64,000 bases of DNA, from the NCBI RefSeq assembly GCF_900177655.1, contig NZ_FXWK01000001.1, positions 186,001-250,000 of the forward strand, written 5' to 3'. The DNA comes from Devosia lucknowensis (GTDB lineage Bacteria; Pseudomonadota; Alphaproteobacteria; Rhizobiales; Devosiaceae). Positions 1-11,421 of this stretch are shown in pieces. Below the pieces are notes generated by a model, which was given only the letters and a program-made list of their open reading frames with translations, was not told the origin of the DNA and searched no databases. Both the position numbers and the translations under genes were made by a program. Every line of letters begins with the position of its first letter. Position 1 is the stretch's first letter.

Positions 1-1
1 C

Positions 2-250
2 GGTCTTGGCCTTACTCGGGCGACGGGCAGCACCAAGGCTCTCAACTTCACGTCCAATCTGGCGGCGCTGGCCATCTTCATCCCGCAAGGCGCGGTCGTG
101 TGGCCGGTAGCCATCGTCATGGCGCTGGGCCAGGTCATCGGTGGCTATGTCGGCGCCCGCACCGGCATCCGATACGGCGCCAAGGTCATCCGTCCGCTGG
201 TGGTCGTGGTATCCATCGCGCTGGCGATCAAACTTCTGGTCTTTCCCTGA
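2..250 (+). CDS. TSUP (TauE/SafE) family membrane permease, 3' part only
   Basis: The window opens inside this gene; about 82 C-terminal residues remain. They contain the family-typical phrase NFTSNLAALAIF followed by two hydrophobic helices, with the stretch QVIGGYVGARTGIRYGAKVI between them. This matches the end of TauE/SafE (TSUP) permeases, inner-membrane proteins that usually export sulfite, sulfoacetate or related anions. The substrate cannot be read from this fragment. The next gene is on the opposite strand, so this one ends its transcription unit. Confidence 0.8.
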   Translation, partial: GLGLTRATGSTKALNFTSNLAALAIFIPQGAVVWPVAIVMALGQVIGGYVGARTGIRYGAKVIRPLVVVVSIALAIKLLVFP

Positions 251-538
251 TCCACAGCCAAATCGTCTCGACGCGTCGCGCATGATCTGGCGCCGGTCGG
301 CTTTTGGCCTCCGGTTGGCGTGAAACTGACGGACCCCGAGGCGGGCAGCGCCTCATGAGAACAAAAAGTACGAGACGAGAACCGCCCCGGGGCGCCGGTT
401 TTTGGAACTGATCGGCGGCGGGGGATCGCTCGTCCCGTCGCGGCCGGACTGGAACCTGTGGGAGAGGCAAGACCCCCACCCGGCTCACCCGGCCACTGTT
501 CCCGCCATCTGGGCACAGCCCATATGGCCTTCTCACAT

Positions 539-563
539 AAAATCGCTCCACAGGAGCGATTTT
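539..563. repeat. Dispersed palindrome with perfect 11-bp arms
   Basis: The arms AAAATCGCTCC and GGAGCGATTTT are separated by three bases. A second copy with one arm mismatch lies at 48767-48789, and the flanks also match (GGCCTT upstream, GATTTTGCCC or GATTTGCCC downstream), so this is a dispersed element and not a chance hairpin. It sits in the 500-bp gene-free stretch 251-749. Apart from the groEL terminator and a weak hairpin at 338-354, I see nothing else in that stretch. Confidence 0.7.
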
Positions 564-658
564 GCCCAAGGGCCGGCTCGAAGCCTACAGACCGCCGCGC
601 CGGCTGATGGGAAGGAGTATGGCGGCGGTAGGGGAGGCGGGGATAGATTTCTCAAAGG

Positions 659-688
659 AAAAAGCCCCGGTGTTTCCACCGGGGCTTT
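659..688 (-). terminator. Rho-independent terminator of groESL
   Basis: A 12-bp perfect stem (661-672 with 677-688) closes a four-base loop. Read on the minus strand, it is followed by a run of T. It lies about 60 bases past the groEL stop codon. Confidence 0.9.
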
Positions 689-749
689 CCACAAAGATCG
701 TGACTGGGAAGAAACGACCCTTGAAGCTGAGTGCGATTGGACGCTGGAC

Positions 750-2402
<1,653 letters not shown>

Positions 2403-2439
2403 TTAGTAAGGGTTGACGGACAAGAGGGGAGGCGAAGCC

Positions 2440-2730
2440 TTAGGCTTCGATCACGCCCATGATGTCGCTTTCCTTCATGATGATCAGGTCTTCGCCGTTG
2501 AGCTTGACCTCGGTGCCGCTCCACTTGCCGAACAGCACGCGATCGCCGGCCTTGACGTCCAGCGCATTGATCTTGCCGTTTTCATCGCGGGCGCCGGGGC
2601 CCACCGAAACGATCACGCCCTCAGAGGGCTTTTCCTTGGCGGTGTCGGGGATGATGATCCCGCCCTTGGTCTTTTCTTCACTGTCGACGCGACGGACGAC
2701 CACGCGGTCATGCAGGGGACGGAAGCCCAT
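2440..2730 (-). CDS. groES: Co-chaperonin GroES (Hsp10, 10 kDa subunit)
   Basis: This 96-aa protein forms the heptameric lid of GroEL. It begins [20 protein letters not shown] and contains the mobile-loop segment [16 protein letters not shown] and the roof-hairpin region [10 protein letters not shown]. It is the first gene of groESL and has an AAGAGG ribosome site. The CIRCE element upstream indicates heat-shock control by HrcA. Confidence 0.99.
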   Translation of the reverse strand: MGFRPLHDRVVVRRVDSEEKTKGGIIIPDTAKEKPSEGVIVSVGPGARDENGKINALDVKAGDRVLFGKWSGTEVKLNGEDLIIMKESDIMGVIEA

Positions 2731-2775
2731 GATAAGTACCTCTTGGCATCATTTCTGAATGCAATTTCGGACCTG

Positions 2776-2802
2776 TTAGCACTCGAACTTGCTGAGTGCT
2801 AA
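2776..2802. promoter_or_regulatory. CIRCE operator (HrcA binding site)
   Basis: TTAGCACTC, nine spacer bases, then GAGTGCTAA: an exact match to the consensus CIRCE inverted repeat. It lies between the groES promoter and its start codon, around the predicted transcription start. HrcA bound here would block initiation until heat shock. Confidence 0.97.
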
Positions 2803-2815
2803 CAAGCTGCCGGGG

Positions 2816-2844
2816 ATATAGGGATGCCTGCCGAAGGGAGTCAA
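2816..2844 (-). promoter_or_regulatory. Sigma-70 type promoter of groESL
   Basis: On the minus strand a TTGACT -35 box (2839-2844) and a CTATAT -10 box (2816-2821) are separated by exactly 17 bases. CIRCE begins 13 bases downstream of the -10 box. No RpoH-specific pattern is needed to explain expression. Confidence 0.75.
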
Positions 2845-2947
2845 GGCACGCATCCCAAAGAATTTGGCCTCTCCAACCGCAGATCGAACCGAAGGTTTTG
2901 GTCACGCGTTAGGAGACTGACCACCAGACACGAACAAGGAGCCGGAC

Positions 2948-3307
2948 ATGGTTCAGCCCACATCCTCCCTGGCGACAGTTACCCCCGTTGCGGGCCGCGT
3001 GCATTTCTCCTTCGACGACGCCGAGATCGCCAGCTCTACCAAAGCCTTTCGACTGGATCATGACGGTCGGGAGCCGATCTACTTCGTGCCGCTCGAAGAT
3101 GTGCATCCCGGCATTCTGGAGGCGTCCGATACCGTTCGCGAGGAAGCAGGGCCCGGCGAAGCGCATTTCTACACAATCAAGACGCTGACCGCCGATGGCG
3201 TCGATCAGGCATGGTACTTTCCATATGCAGACGGCGACTATGGCCTGATCAGGGACATGCTGACCTTTGGCGGGGAAAAAGTCGCCGTGCGGGTCTCGGA
3301 CGTCTAG
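2948..3307 (+). CDS. DUF427 domain protein
   Basis: This 119-aa protein is almost entirely one DUF427 domain (about residues 17-115). It shows the family pattern of a short beta strand, PIYFVPLEDV, then the aromatic stretch DQAWYFPYADGDY. The biochemical role of DUF427 is not established. There is no signal peptide or membrane segment. It starts at the ATG after AAGGAG, on the strand opposite groESL. Confidence 0.8.
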   Translation: MVQPTSSLATVTPVAGRVHFSFDDAEIASSTKAFRLDHDGREPIYFVPLEDVHPGILEASDTVREEAGPGEAHFYTIKTLTADGVDQAWYFPYADGDYGLIRDMLTFGGEKVAVRVSDV

Positions 3308-3376
3308 TCCACGGGCGGGGCCATCGCCCAACATTCCCTCTTCCCCATGCTCCCACTCTGGGCCATAAGCAGCACC

Positions 3377-3565
3377 ATGAGCGAAAAATCTTCTTACCAG
3401 ATCAAGCTGTCCCGCAAGGGTGGCGTCGGCGCAAACACCAACTGGCACTGGGAAATCCAGGACGCCGAGGGCACTGTCGTCAAGACCGGCAGTGCCGTGG
3501 GCGAAGAGCACAAGGCTTTTGCCACCGCGCGCGTCGCCAAGGAAAAGCTGGAAGCGGGCAAGTAG
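3377..3565 (+). CDS. Small conserved-looking protein of unknown function
   Basis: This 62-aa soluble protein contains KLSRKGGVGANTNWHWEI, then a short beta-hairpin-like segment and a basic, alanine-rich C-terminal helix. The base composition and codon use match neighbouring genes, which supports a real gene. I chose the second ATG (MSEKSSYQ). An in-frame ATG 30 bases earlier would add a hydrophobic MLPLWAISST that looks untranslated. I do not recognise a function. Confidence 0.6.
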   Translation: MSEKSSYQIKLSRKGGVGANTNWHWEIQDAEGTVVKTGSAVGEEHKAFATARVAKEKLEAGK

Positions 3566-3620
3566 CCCGCCTGTCCCCGATATCACGAGGTCTTACCGGC
3601 CTCGGGAATAGGACTGCGAC

Positions 3621-4589
3621 GTGACTGCGCCCGTCGATGCGCCAGACCATTCGCCTTCGCCGCACCGTATCGGCGGGCCGCTGCGTGGTATCCTGCTCAA
3701 AGTCGCCTCGGTCTGCTGTTTCGTGGTCATGGCGACGATGCTCAAGGCGACCGTCACGGTGCCATCGGGGCAGATGGTCTTCTTCCGCAGCTTTTTTGCC
3801 ATGCTGCCGGTGCTGGCCTGGCTGGCCTGGAACCGGCGACTGGCGCATGCCTTCCAGACCAAGCGTCCCATCGGTCACGTGGTGCGCGGCCTTGTCGGCG
3901 TCGCGTCCATGAGCCTGGGCTTTTTCGCCCTGACGCGCCTGCCGCTGCCCGAAGCCACCGCCATCGGTTATGCGTCGCCCATCATCATCGTCATTCTCTC
4001 CGCAGTTCTGCTGCAGGAGCGGGTCTATATTTTCCGCTGGACCACGGTCATCGTCGGGCTGGTCGGTGTGATGATCATTCTCTGGCCCCGCCTCACGGTA
4101 TTTTCGGGCGGCGACGGCCTCGCCGATACCGAGGCCATTGGCGCGATCGCGGCGCTGATGGCGGCCTTCCTCACCGCCTTCGCCATGCTTCAGGTCCGCA
4201 CGCTGGTGCAGACCGAGCGCACCGAGGCCATCGTCACCTACTTCTTCATCAGCGCCAGCATCCTCAGCCTGCTTACACTGCCGTTCGGCTGGATCTGGCC
4301 GACGCCCGAGCAGACGGCGTTGCTGATCGGGGCAGGGGTGTTCGGCGGTATCGGCCAGCTATTGCTTACCAATTGCTATCGCCATGCGGACATGTCGGTG
4401 ATCGCGCCGTTCGAATATGTGTCGCTGATCCTGACCATCGTCATCGGCTTCGTCATCTTCGCCGACGTGCCGACCCCGACCATGGTGGTGGGCGCATTGA
4501 TCATCGTGGGATCGGGGATTGCCGTGATCCTGCGCGAACGCTGGCTGGGCCTCGATCGCGCCCGCGCCCGTGAGGCGAATACGCCCTAG
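3621..4589 (+). CDS. DMT superfamily transporter with two EamA domains
   Basis: This is an inner-membrane permease of 322 aa with ten predicted helices in two five-helix EamA halves (about residues 20-155 and 170-305). The helix-4 signature LPLPEATAIGYASPIIIVIL is clear. Members export amino acids, metabolites or drugs; the substrate is not predictable here. It starts at GTG. It converges on the sigma-54 activator gene with a gap of only 10 bases. Confidence 0.88.
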   Translation: MTAPVDAPDHSPSPHRIGGPLRGILLKVASVCCFVVMATMLKATVTVPSGQMVFFRSFFAMLPVLAWLAWNRRLAHAFQTKRPIGHVVRGLVGVASMSLGFFALTRLPLPEATAIGYASPIIIVILSAVLLQERVYIFRWTTVIVGLVGVMIILWPRLTVFSGGDGLADTEAIGAIAALMAAFLTAFAMLQVRTLVQTERTEAIVTYFFISASILSLLTLPFGWIWPTPEQTALLIGAGVFGGIGQLLLTNCYRHADMSVIAPFEYVSLILTIVIGFVIFADVPTPTMVVGALIIVGSGIAVILRERWLGLDRARAREANTP

Positions 4590-4599
4590 AACCGACCGC

Positions 4600-6030
4600 T
4601 CAGCCGGCGACGGCCATGTCGGACCAGCTCTGGCGCTTGCGATAGATCGTCGACGGGCTGATCTCGAGCGCCGCTGCGGCCATCGAGATATTGCCCCCGA
4701 AGGTTGCGATGGCGTCCTCGATGATGCGCTGCTCCTGCTGCCACATGGGCAGGATGCTGCGCCGGTCCGCGCGCGGCGCTTCCACCGGAACCTGGGCGGG
4801 CGCAACCTTGGATTCGATATCGGCAGCTTCGATCATCGCGGCAGTGATCTCGCCGCCGTCGAACATCACGACAAGCCGCCGCACTAGGTTCTGGAGCTGG
4901 CGCACATTGCCGGGCCAGTCTGCGGCGGTCAGATGTTGGGCTGCATCCTGGGTGATGCCGGCGAACGTCTTGTGCTCCTCGCGGGCATAACGGGCCAGGA
5001 AATGCCGGGTCAGTATCATCACGTCGCTCGGCCGCTGGCGCAGCGGCGGCAGATGGATGGGCAGCACGTGCAGCCGATAGAACAGGTCTTCGCGGAACTG
5101 CCGGTCGGCGATCATCTGCATGGGATTGCGATTGGTCGCGCAGATCACGCGGACATCGACCTTGCGGGCCGCCGTCTCGCCCACGCGCGAAATCATGCCG
5201 GTCTGGAGGAAACGCAGCAGCTTGGACTGCAGCGACAGATCCATCTCGCCCACTTCATCGAGGAACAGCGTGCCCCCGTCGGCCAGTTCCGCCGCGCCCT
5301 TGCGATCGTCATGCGCGCCTGTAAAGGCGCCCCGCACCACGCCGAAGAGTTCGCTCTCCATCAGGTCGCGCGGGATTGCGGCGCAATTGATGGCGACGAA
5401 GCGATTGCCGGCCCGCGGTCCCTTGCTGTGAAGAGCCTCGGCGCAGACATCCTTGCCCGTGCCGCTTTCACCCGTGATGAACACCGGGGCCGAGGATGTC
5501 GCCACGCGCCCGATCTGCTCGTAGAGAAACTGCATTGCGCTGGACGCGCCCACAAAACCCGCGAAATCGGTTACGACGGGATTGGGCTCTGCCTCGACGC
5601 CCAGCGAGCGTGGGCGGCCATGACGTTGCGCCAGTTCGGCAAGACGTCCCACCAGCACCGGTCCGCTCACCGGCTTGGCGACATAATCATGGGCCCCGGC
5701 GCGCATGGCGCCGAGCGCAGCGCTGACCGAACCGGTGCCGGCGACCGCCAGGATCAGTGCGCCCTGGGCGAGCCGTACCAGGCGCTGCATGGCGTCTTCG
5801 GACGAGGGGCTGAGATCGCCGAGGCTGTCGAGATCGGCGATGATCACATCGAATCGGGTCTTGCGCAGCAGATCCGCAGCGGCTCGGCCACCGGCCGAAT
5901 GGGTAACACGCGGGGCGACCAGCAGGGCTTCGCGCAGTGTGCTGCCGGTCTGGCGGGCGCAGGCGGCATCGGCATCGATCAGCAAAAGCTGGCCGCACAG
6001 CGCGTTGTCGCTACCGCTCGTCATGGTCAT
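4600..6030 (-). CDS. Sigma-54 dependent response regulator (NtrC family)
   Basis: At 476 aa it has the full NtrC plan. A receiver domain spans about 1-125 (probable phospho-acceptor in [10 protein letters not shown], conserved lysine in YVAKPV). An AAA+ domain spans about 155-385, with Walker [10 protein letters not shown], sigma-54 contact loop GAFTGA and Walker [14 protein letters not shown] Fis-type helix-turn-helix lies at the C-terminus ([20 protein letters not shown]). It activates RpoN promoters when phosphorylated. No histidine kinase is adjacent, so its signal and targets are unknown. The segment before GAFTGA reads ELFGVVR instead of the common ELFGHEK. Confidence 0.93.
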   Translation of the reverse strand: MTMTSGSDNALCGQLLLIDADAACARQTGSTLREALLVAPRVTHSAGGRAAADLLRKTRFDVIIADLDSLGDLSPSSEDAMQRLVRLAQGALILAVAGTGSVSAALGAMRAGAHDYVAKPVSGPVLVGRLAELAQRHGRPRSLGVEAEPNPVVTDFAGFVGASSAMQFLYEQIGRVATSSAPVFITGESGTGKDVCAEALHSKGPRAGNRFVAINCAAIPRDLMESELFGVVRGAFTGAHDDRKGAAELADGGTLFLDEVGEMDLSLQSKLLRFLQTGMISRVGETAARKVDVRVICATNRNPMQMIADRQFREDLFYRLHVLPIHLPPLRQRPSDVMILTRHFLARYAREEHKTFAGITQDAAQHLTAADWPGNVRQLQNLVRRLVVMFDGGEITAAMIEAADIESKVAPAQVPVEAPRADRRSILPMWQQEQRIIEDAIATFGGNISMAAAALEISPSTIYRKRQSWSDMAVAG

Positions 6031-6152
6031 TGCGCAGTTTACCCTGGTTTCGTCCGCAGCCGGACCGTTCTTGTCGTTGCGTCAAGTGTTGCGGATTAGG
6101 GTAAATATTCCGTTCTTGCGCTCGGGCGCCAAACCACGTTTATCTCTGCGCT

Positions 6153-7373
6153 ATGCGGAAAGAGTCGGTCGAGGATGTTTTCGAGCCCATCGTACGTGGC
6201 ATCACCCAGACAGGGGTGCGGCTGGCCAATGAACGTGCGGTCCTGACGCTGATCGCAGGCATTCCCGGGGTCTCAAATGCCGATATTGCGCGCCGCTCGG
6301 GCCTTGGCCCGCAGACCACGGCCCGCATCCTGTCCGAGCTTGAAGCGCGCGATCTGATCATCCGAGGCGATGTGCTGCGCGGCAAGCGCGGACAGCCGGC
6401 CACGCCCTACCAGCTCAACCCGCTCTCGGCGCACGCCATCGGCGTGGAGATCGGCTGGCAGCATTTCGAAGTGCTGCTGCAGAACATGGTCGGCGAGCCT
6501 GTCGCCGTGACCCGCCGCAGCTATGCTTATCCCGACCCGGACACGGTGTTTGCCGCCATCGCGGCCGATGTTGAAACCATGCTCTCGGCCCTTACCGAAC
6601 AACAGCGGGAGCGCCTTGCCGGGATCGGCGTGACCTCGCCTGGAAATTTCGGGCCCCTCTTGCGCCACCTCGGTGCATCCGACCAGATCATTGCCGATTG
6701 GGCCGAAGTCGATATCGCCGCAAGGGTGGAGCGAGCCACAGGCCTGCCCACCATGTGGGTCAACGACGGCAGCGCCGCTGTGTGGTCGGAAATCATGGCC
6801 CAGCCCGCGCCGCGCCCCAAGGCGGTCGCCGCGTTCTTTGTCGGGACCTTCGTCGGCGGCGGCGTCGTTTCCGGCGGCAGCCTTGTCGAGGGACCCTACG
6901 GCAATGCCGCCGACCTCGGCGCCGTGATGGTGCGCGGCATGGGCGGGCAGCCGGCCTACCTTCATCTCGAAGCGTCGCTTCACGCCCTCGCGCAGCGGGT
7001 CCGGCAGGCCGGCGGCCCCGTTCTCGAAGGCGCGGCGCGCAAGTGGAGCTGGGACGATATCGAGCATGTGGTGGCGCACTGGCTTGACGATGCGGGCCAC
7101 GCTCTGGCGCAGGCCGTCCTCACCACCACCGCCATGGCCGAAATCGACCTCGCCACCGTCAATGGCGATCTGCCCGAATCAATCCTCAAGCGCCTGCTCG
7201 ACAGCACGCGTCGCCATCTCGACTCCCTGCCTGTGCTCCTGTCCAACCGTCCGCGTCTCGCCCACGGCCTCGGTGGCCCGTCTGCCGCGGTGTTCGGTGC
7301 GGCCAAGCTCCTGCTGTTCCGGCGCTACTTTTCGCGCGCCTGGGACCTGTTCGAGGCCGAGCCCGCCAAATAG
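6153..7373 (+). CDS. ROK family transcriptional regulator
   Basis: This 406-aa protein has an N-terminal winged helix-turn-helix (about residues 25-85, NADIARRSGLGPQTTARILS) and a C-terminal ROK sugar-kinase-like domain, as in NagC/XylR repressors. The kinase-type ND dipeptide survives in WVNDGSAAVW, but the zinc motif is gone: ExGH reads DLGA and the CxCGxxGC segment reads GMGGQPAYLH. It probably senses a sugar without phosphorylating it. It is divergent from the sigma-54 activator. No sugar transport genes are adjacent, so the regulon is unknown. Confidence 0.88.
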   Translation: MRKESVEDVFEPIVRGITQTGVRLANERAVLTLIAGIPGVSNADIARRSGLGPQTTARILSELEARDLIIRGDVLRGKRGQPATPYQLNPLSAHAIGVEIGWQHFEVLLQNMVGEPVAVTRRSYAYPDPDTVFAAIAADVETMLSALTEQQRERLAGIGVTSPGNFGPLLRHLGASDQIIADWAEVDIAARVERATGLPTMWVNDGSAAVWSEIMAQPAPRPKAVAAFFVGTFVGGGVVSGGSLVEGPYGNAADLGAVMVRGMGGQPAYLHLEASLHALAQRVRQAGGPVLEGAARKWSWDDIEHVVAHWLDDAGHALAQAVLTTTAMAEIDLATVNGDLPESILKRLLDSTRRHLDSLPVLLSNRPRLAHGLGGPSAAVFGAAKLLLFRRYFSRAWDLFEAEPAK

Positions 7374-7469
7374 CGCGGGACAGAGCGAGCGCAGCGCTTT
7401 TTCCGCCCTTGGCGGAATGGTAAACAAAACTATCGAATCCCGGCTACCAATCAGGGGTTACAGGTCCGC

Positions 7470-8729
7470 GTGCAGGCTCTTGTCTACCTATTGATCGCGC
7501 TTTCATCCGCCGGCCTGGGGGCCCTGGCCTATTTCGGCCTGACCTTCACGCCGGCCAATGCGATTCTCGTTGCCGTGGTCTTTGCCTGCGCCTGCGTCGT
7601 CCTGATGGAGCGCATGCTGCGCCAGCGCGCCGAGAACCGGCTTGAGCGCGCCATCGAGGACCTGTCGCGTCTCCTGGCGACCGATGCCCAGGCCGGCGCC
7701 GTGCTCGGCCAGAGAATCAATGCCATTGCCGACCTCAATCCCGGCCAGCGCCTGGAAACCGTCGAGGCCGACATTTCGGTGCTGGGTACGGTCATCCGCC
7801 AGGTCGCCGAGGCCGTTGCAGAGGTCGAGGACAAGGTCGCCAGGTCCAACTCTGCGCAACCACAGTCCGAACGTGCCGACGCGCGGTTGATCGCCGCCCC
7901 GCCGCCGCCTCCAGCCGCAGTCATCGTGCCGGAAATCGAGCCGGTCATTCCGCTCGAAATGCTGCGCCAGGCGATCGAGGAAAACCGGCTGATCCACCAC
8001 ATGCAGCCGATCGTGAAATTGCCGCAGCGTCGCGCCTCCGCCTACGACCTGATGCCGCGCCTCAGGCTTGAGGACGGCGAACTCGCCGATGCCCCCGATT
8101 TCATGCCCCGACGCGGCGGCAAGGACATTGTCCGGCTGATCGAAGGTACCGGTCTCGTCGAGGCCGTCGCCATAGCGCGCCGTTCGCGCACCGGCGGCCA
8201 GCCGGCCATGCTTCATATCCCGCTGACCCGCGCTTCACTGGGCGACCAGACCGCCGCCGAACAGCTGCTCGTGACCCTCGATGCCAACCGCGCCATCGCT
8301 GGCGCCCTGACATTCCTCGTGCCCGAAGTCGACTGGCTCTCGCTCAATACCCACGAGCGTGCAGTGGTCGAACAGATGGTAAGGAAGGGCGGCGGTTTTT
8401 CCATCGCCAACATGAAGTCGCTGCGGGTCGACGTTGCCGACATGGCCGCCATGGGCGTCCGCTCGCTGCGCGTCGATGCGGGACATTTCGTTGATCGTCC
8501 CGAGGACTACACCGACTTCCATATCACCGACATCGCCAACTACCTGGCGCGCTTCGAAGTGTCGTTGCTGGCCACGGGTGTCAGCAGCGAACGGCAGATC
8601 GTCGAATTGCTCGACAGCGACATTCTGCTCGTGCAGGGCGATCACATCGCGCCGCCCGGTCCGGTGCGCTCCGATCTGGCGATGGAATCGACCCGCACGG
8701 TGACAGCGCAGATGCGCCGGGCGGAGTAG
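7470..8729 (+). CDS. Membrane protein with a degenerate EAL domain
   Basis: At 419 aa, two N-terminal transmembrane helices (about residues 5-24 and 28-46) are followed by a charged helical linker and a C-terminal EAL-like fold (about 170-400). The EAL signature reads YDLMPRL, the asparagine of NLS is lost (HIPLTRASL), and the DDFGTG loop is replaced by SIANMKSLRVDV. It should therefore lack cyclic-di-GMP phosphodiesterase activity and may act as a binding or scaffold protein. It starts at GTG, downstream of the ROK regulator on the same strand. Confidence 0.8.
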   Translation: MQALVYLLIALSSAGLGALAYFGLTFTPANAILVAVVFACACVVLMERMLRQRAENRLERAIEDLSRLLATDAQAGAVLGQRINAIADLNPGQRLETVEADISVLGTVIRQVAEAVAEVEDKVARSNSAQPQSERADARLIAAPPPPPAAVIVPEIEPVIPLEMLRQAIEENRLIHHMQPIVKLPQRRASAYDLMPRLRLEDGELADAPDFMPRRGGKDIVRLIEGTGLVEAVAIARRSRTGGQPAMLHIPLTRASLGDQTAAEQLLVTLDANRAIAGALTFLVPEVDWLSLNTHERAVVEQMVRKGGGFSIANMKSLRVDVADMAAMGVRSLRVDAGHFVDRPEDYTDFHITDIANYLARFEVSLLATGVSSERQIVELLDSDILLVQGDHIAPPGPVRSDLAMESTRTVTAQMRRAE

Positions 8730-8751
8730 GCTCCACCCGGCAAGATGCCTC

Positions 8752-11208
8752 TCAGCGGCGGCCGAAGCCGCCAACGGCGCGCTTGAGGCCGCGGAACAAC
8801 CCGCGCGCACCGCTTTCGTCCTGTTCCGATACGTCGAGGGCCGCCGGGCTTGAACCGGCAAGCGTGAACGTGCCGATCACGCGGTCGAGCTCCCCGGCCT
8901 GCGCTTCCGTCTGCTCGATGGCGGCATTGGTTTCTTCCACCAGCGCCGCATTGTGCTGGGTCATTTCATCCATCTGACGGACGGCGACATTGACCTCTTC
9001 GATCGATGCGGCCTGTTCGCGGCTGGCCCTCGCCATGCCGGCGAGCAGCGTGGCATTGGCGCTGATGCCGGCCTGCACCGCCAGAAGACGCTCGGCGGCT
9101 TCGGCCACAAGCCTGCTGCCGCCGGTCACTTCCTGCGCACTTTGCTCGACCAGTGCCTTGACGTCCGACGACGCCTGCGCCGCCGACTGTGCAAGGCGCC
9201 GCACTTCCACCGCGACCACGGCAAATCCCTTGCCCGCCTCGCCGGCCCGGGCCGCTTCCACGGACGCGTTGAGGGCGAGGAGGTTGGTCTGGAAAGCGAT
9301 GTCGTCGATCAGCCCGATGATGTTCGATATCTTGGCCGAAGACTGGGTGATGCGGTCCATGGCCTCGGTCGCCCGGGTCATCACCGCACCGCTCGCCTCG
9401 GCCTCCGACGATACGGTTCGGGCCTTGGCGCTGGCCTGTTCGGCATGCGTGGCGTTCTCGGCCACCGTATTGCGCAGCTGCTCCATGGCGGCCGAGGTTT
9501 CCTCGATCGTGGCCGCCTGGCGCGTGGTGCGCTCGGACAGGTCGTTGGCCCCGGCCAGGATTTCGCCCGTGGCTGTTTTCAGCGAACCCGACGTGTGACG
9601 CAGTTGCACGATGACCTGGCCCAGCTGTTCGGCAACGCCGTTGGTATCTGCCTTGAGCCGGTCGAACACGCCCTTGTAAGTCCCATGCACGCGCTGCGAG
9701 AGATCGGAACGGGCAAGCGCCGAGAGCACCTGACCGGTTTCGCCGATGCCGCGCTCGACCGTCGCCAGCAGCTCGTTGATATTTTCCGCCAGACGCTTCA
9801 GTTCGGGATCGGGCAGGGCGGTCTCGGCACGAAGCGAGAAATCGCCATCGATGGCCGCGCCGACGACCCGGTCGATATCGCTCTGCAAGGCCTCGACCAT
9901 GCGGACCTGTTCGGCCCTTTCGGCATTCATGCTGTCTTCGGCGGCGCGCAACTCGGCAATCCGGAGGCCATTCTGGCGGAAGACCTCGACGGCCTCTGCC
10001 ATGGCGCCCAGTTCATCGGAGCGCTCAAGGCCCGGCACGTCGGCGTCGAGCTGGTTGCCGGCGATCTCGGTCATGACCGTCGTCAGGCGACCCACCGGGC
10101 GCGTGATCGTCCGCGCGATGAGAATGCTGCCCAGCGCCGAAAGCGCCATCAGCACGGCTCCGGTGATCAGCATCGTATTGCGCAGCATGTGCGAGGGCGC
10201 AAAGATTTCGTCGGCACTCTCGAGCGCGACCACGGCCCAATCGGAGCCGCCGAAGCTCAGCGGCATCGCAACGGCAACGTCGCTGCGGTCGGCATGGTCG
10301 ATCGTGCCCATGCTCGCCGTTCCGGCGAGCGCACTGGTAATAGCCTCGCCCGTGAAGCTGACGCTCAGGGCATCATCGCCCTGGCTCCTGGGCGAGTCGT
10401 TGCGCGCCAGGCCATCCTGGCCAACAAGAAACACGTCGCCGCTTTCGCCCAGGCCCTTCGTGCGGCTGAGCACCTCGCTGATGCGTCCAAGCGGCATCTG
10501 ATAGGCCAGCACGCCTGCCTGCAGGCCCTGATCGTAAACAGGCGCGGCGATGAAGCTGGCCGGCGCGTTGTCGCTCGGGCCATAAGGCGCAAAGTCGGTG
10601 AGGAAAACGTCGCCCGGATTGCCCGCCATGGCGGCGCGAACCACCTGGCCCAGGCCGCTATCGGCCCACGGGCCGACGCCTTCGGCAAAGCTGGTGCCGA
10701 AATCGGCTTCCTTCTGCACCGAATAAACGTTGTTGCCCTGCAGGTCGAACAGGAAGATGTCGAAGTAGCCGCGTGTCTGCAGCAGGCTGCGGAACTCGTC
10801 ATGCTGCTGACGATGGATCTGGTCGTAGACGGACAGTTTCTCGGACGTATCGAGCAGCAGCCGCTCGCCGTGCGGGTGCGGGTTCTGCGCCACATAGGCA
10901 TCCTGCAGCAGGGTCGCCGGGTCGCCCTGCGATTTCAGCGAGTGCACGGCGCCCGAGAACGAATAGAGCGCCGCCGCCACGTCGCTGCGATTGGCGAACA
11001 GGGACAGGTCCTGGCGCACCTCGGAAAGATAGGCATCGAGCGAGGCGGTGGCGTTCTCGGCCGCTGCGCTCAGGCGTTGCTCGGCCTGCGCGGTCACGAC
11101 GCTATCGCTGGTGAAATAGGCCGCGATGCCCAGGCTCGCGCCCGTGACCATGGCGATGCCGACCACCATTACGGGCAGGCGGAGAGAGAGTTTCATTGTG
11201 TTGAACAT
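8752..11208 (-). CDS. Methyl-accepting chemotaxis protein
   Basis: This 818-aa chemoreceptor has a first transmembrane helix (about 9-30), a large periplasmic sensor (about 35-340, Cache-like, with [17 protein letters not shown]), a second helix (about 345-367), a HAMP domain, a second HAMP-like segment near 495-530 and a cytoplasmic signalling hairpin. The hairpin tip contains [20 protein letters not shown], the conserved contact site for CheA and CheW. The C-terminus is basic and lacks a CheR-docking pentapeptide. The ligand is unknown. It converges on the EAL-like gene. Confidence 0.95.
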   Translation of the reverse strand: MFNTMKLSLRLPVMVVGIAMVTGASLGIAAYFTSDSVVTAQAEQRLSAAAENATASLDAYLSEVRQDLSLFANRSDVAAALYSFSGAVHSLKSQGDPATLLQDAYVAQNPHPHGERLLLDTSEKLSVYDQIHRQQHDEFRSLLQTRGYFDIFLFDLQGNNVYSVQKEADFGTSFAEGVGPWADSGLGQVVRAAMAGNPGDVFLTDFAPYGPSDNAPASFIAAPVYDQGLQAGVLAYQMPLGRISEVLSRTKGLGESGDVFLVGQDGLARNDSPRSQGDDALSVSFTGEAITSALAGTASMGTIDHADRSDVAVAMPLSFGGSDWAVVALESADEIFAPSHMLRNTMLITGAVLMALSALGSILIARTITRPVGRLTTVMTEIAGNQLDADVPGLERSDELGAMAEAVEVFRQNGLRIAELRAAEDSMNAERAEQVRMVEALQSDIDRVVGAAIDGDFSLRAETALPDPELKRLAENINELLATVERGIGETGQVLSALARSDLSQRVHGTYKGVFDRLKADTNGVAEQLGQVIVQLRHTSGSLKTATGEILAGANDLSERTTRQAATIEETSAAMEQLRNTVAENATHAEQASAKARTVSSEAEASGAVMTRATEAMDRITQSSAKISNIIGLIDDIAFQTNLLALNASVEAARAGEAGKGFAVVAVEVRRLAQSAAQASSDVKALVEQSAQEVTGGSRLVAEAAERLLAVQAGISANATLLAGMARASREQAASIEEVNVAVRQMDEMTQHNAALVEETNAAIEQTEAQAGELDRVIGTFTLAGSSPAALDVSEQDESGARGLFRGLKRAVGGFGRR

Positions 11209-11421
11209 GGACGGGCGTTATTCGGACTCTGGCTGGACGCTTGAAATGGACTGTCGGATGCGGCCCCTCCTCCGCCTCCTGGTATGGGCGGACAATAGAA
11301 ATCCAACCGTTAAGGAAGCGATTCCGCATCCGTCATCGCAGTGTCATGGCTGCTTTTCGCTTGATCCCTGGCGGCAAACTGCCACATAGGGTCCCTCAGC
11401 CCCTTTACGCCAAGGCTCGCC

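Noticed and set aside
338..354. A small GAGGCG/CGCCTC hairpin as terminator of the first gene
   Set aside because: It has no T run on the plus strand and a stem of only six pairs.
8953..11244. A 763-codon open frame opposite the chemoreceptor gene
   Set aside because: It is antisense to a clear methyl-accepting chemotaxis protein. The predicted product has no family features.
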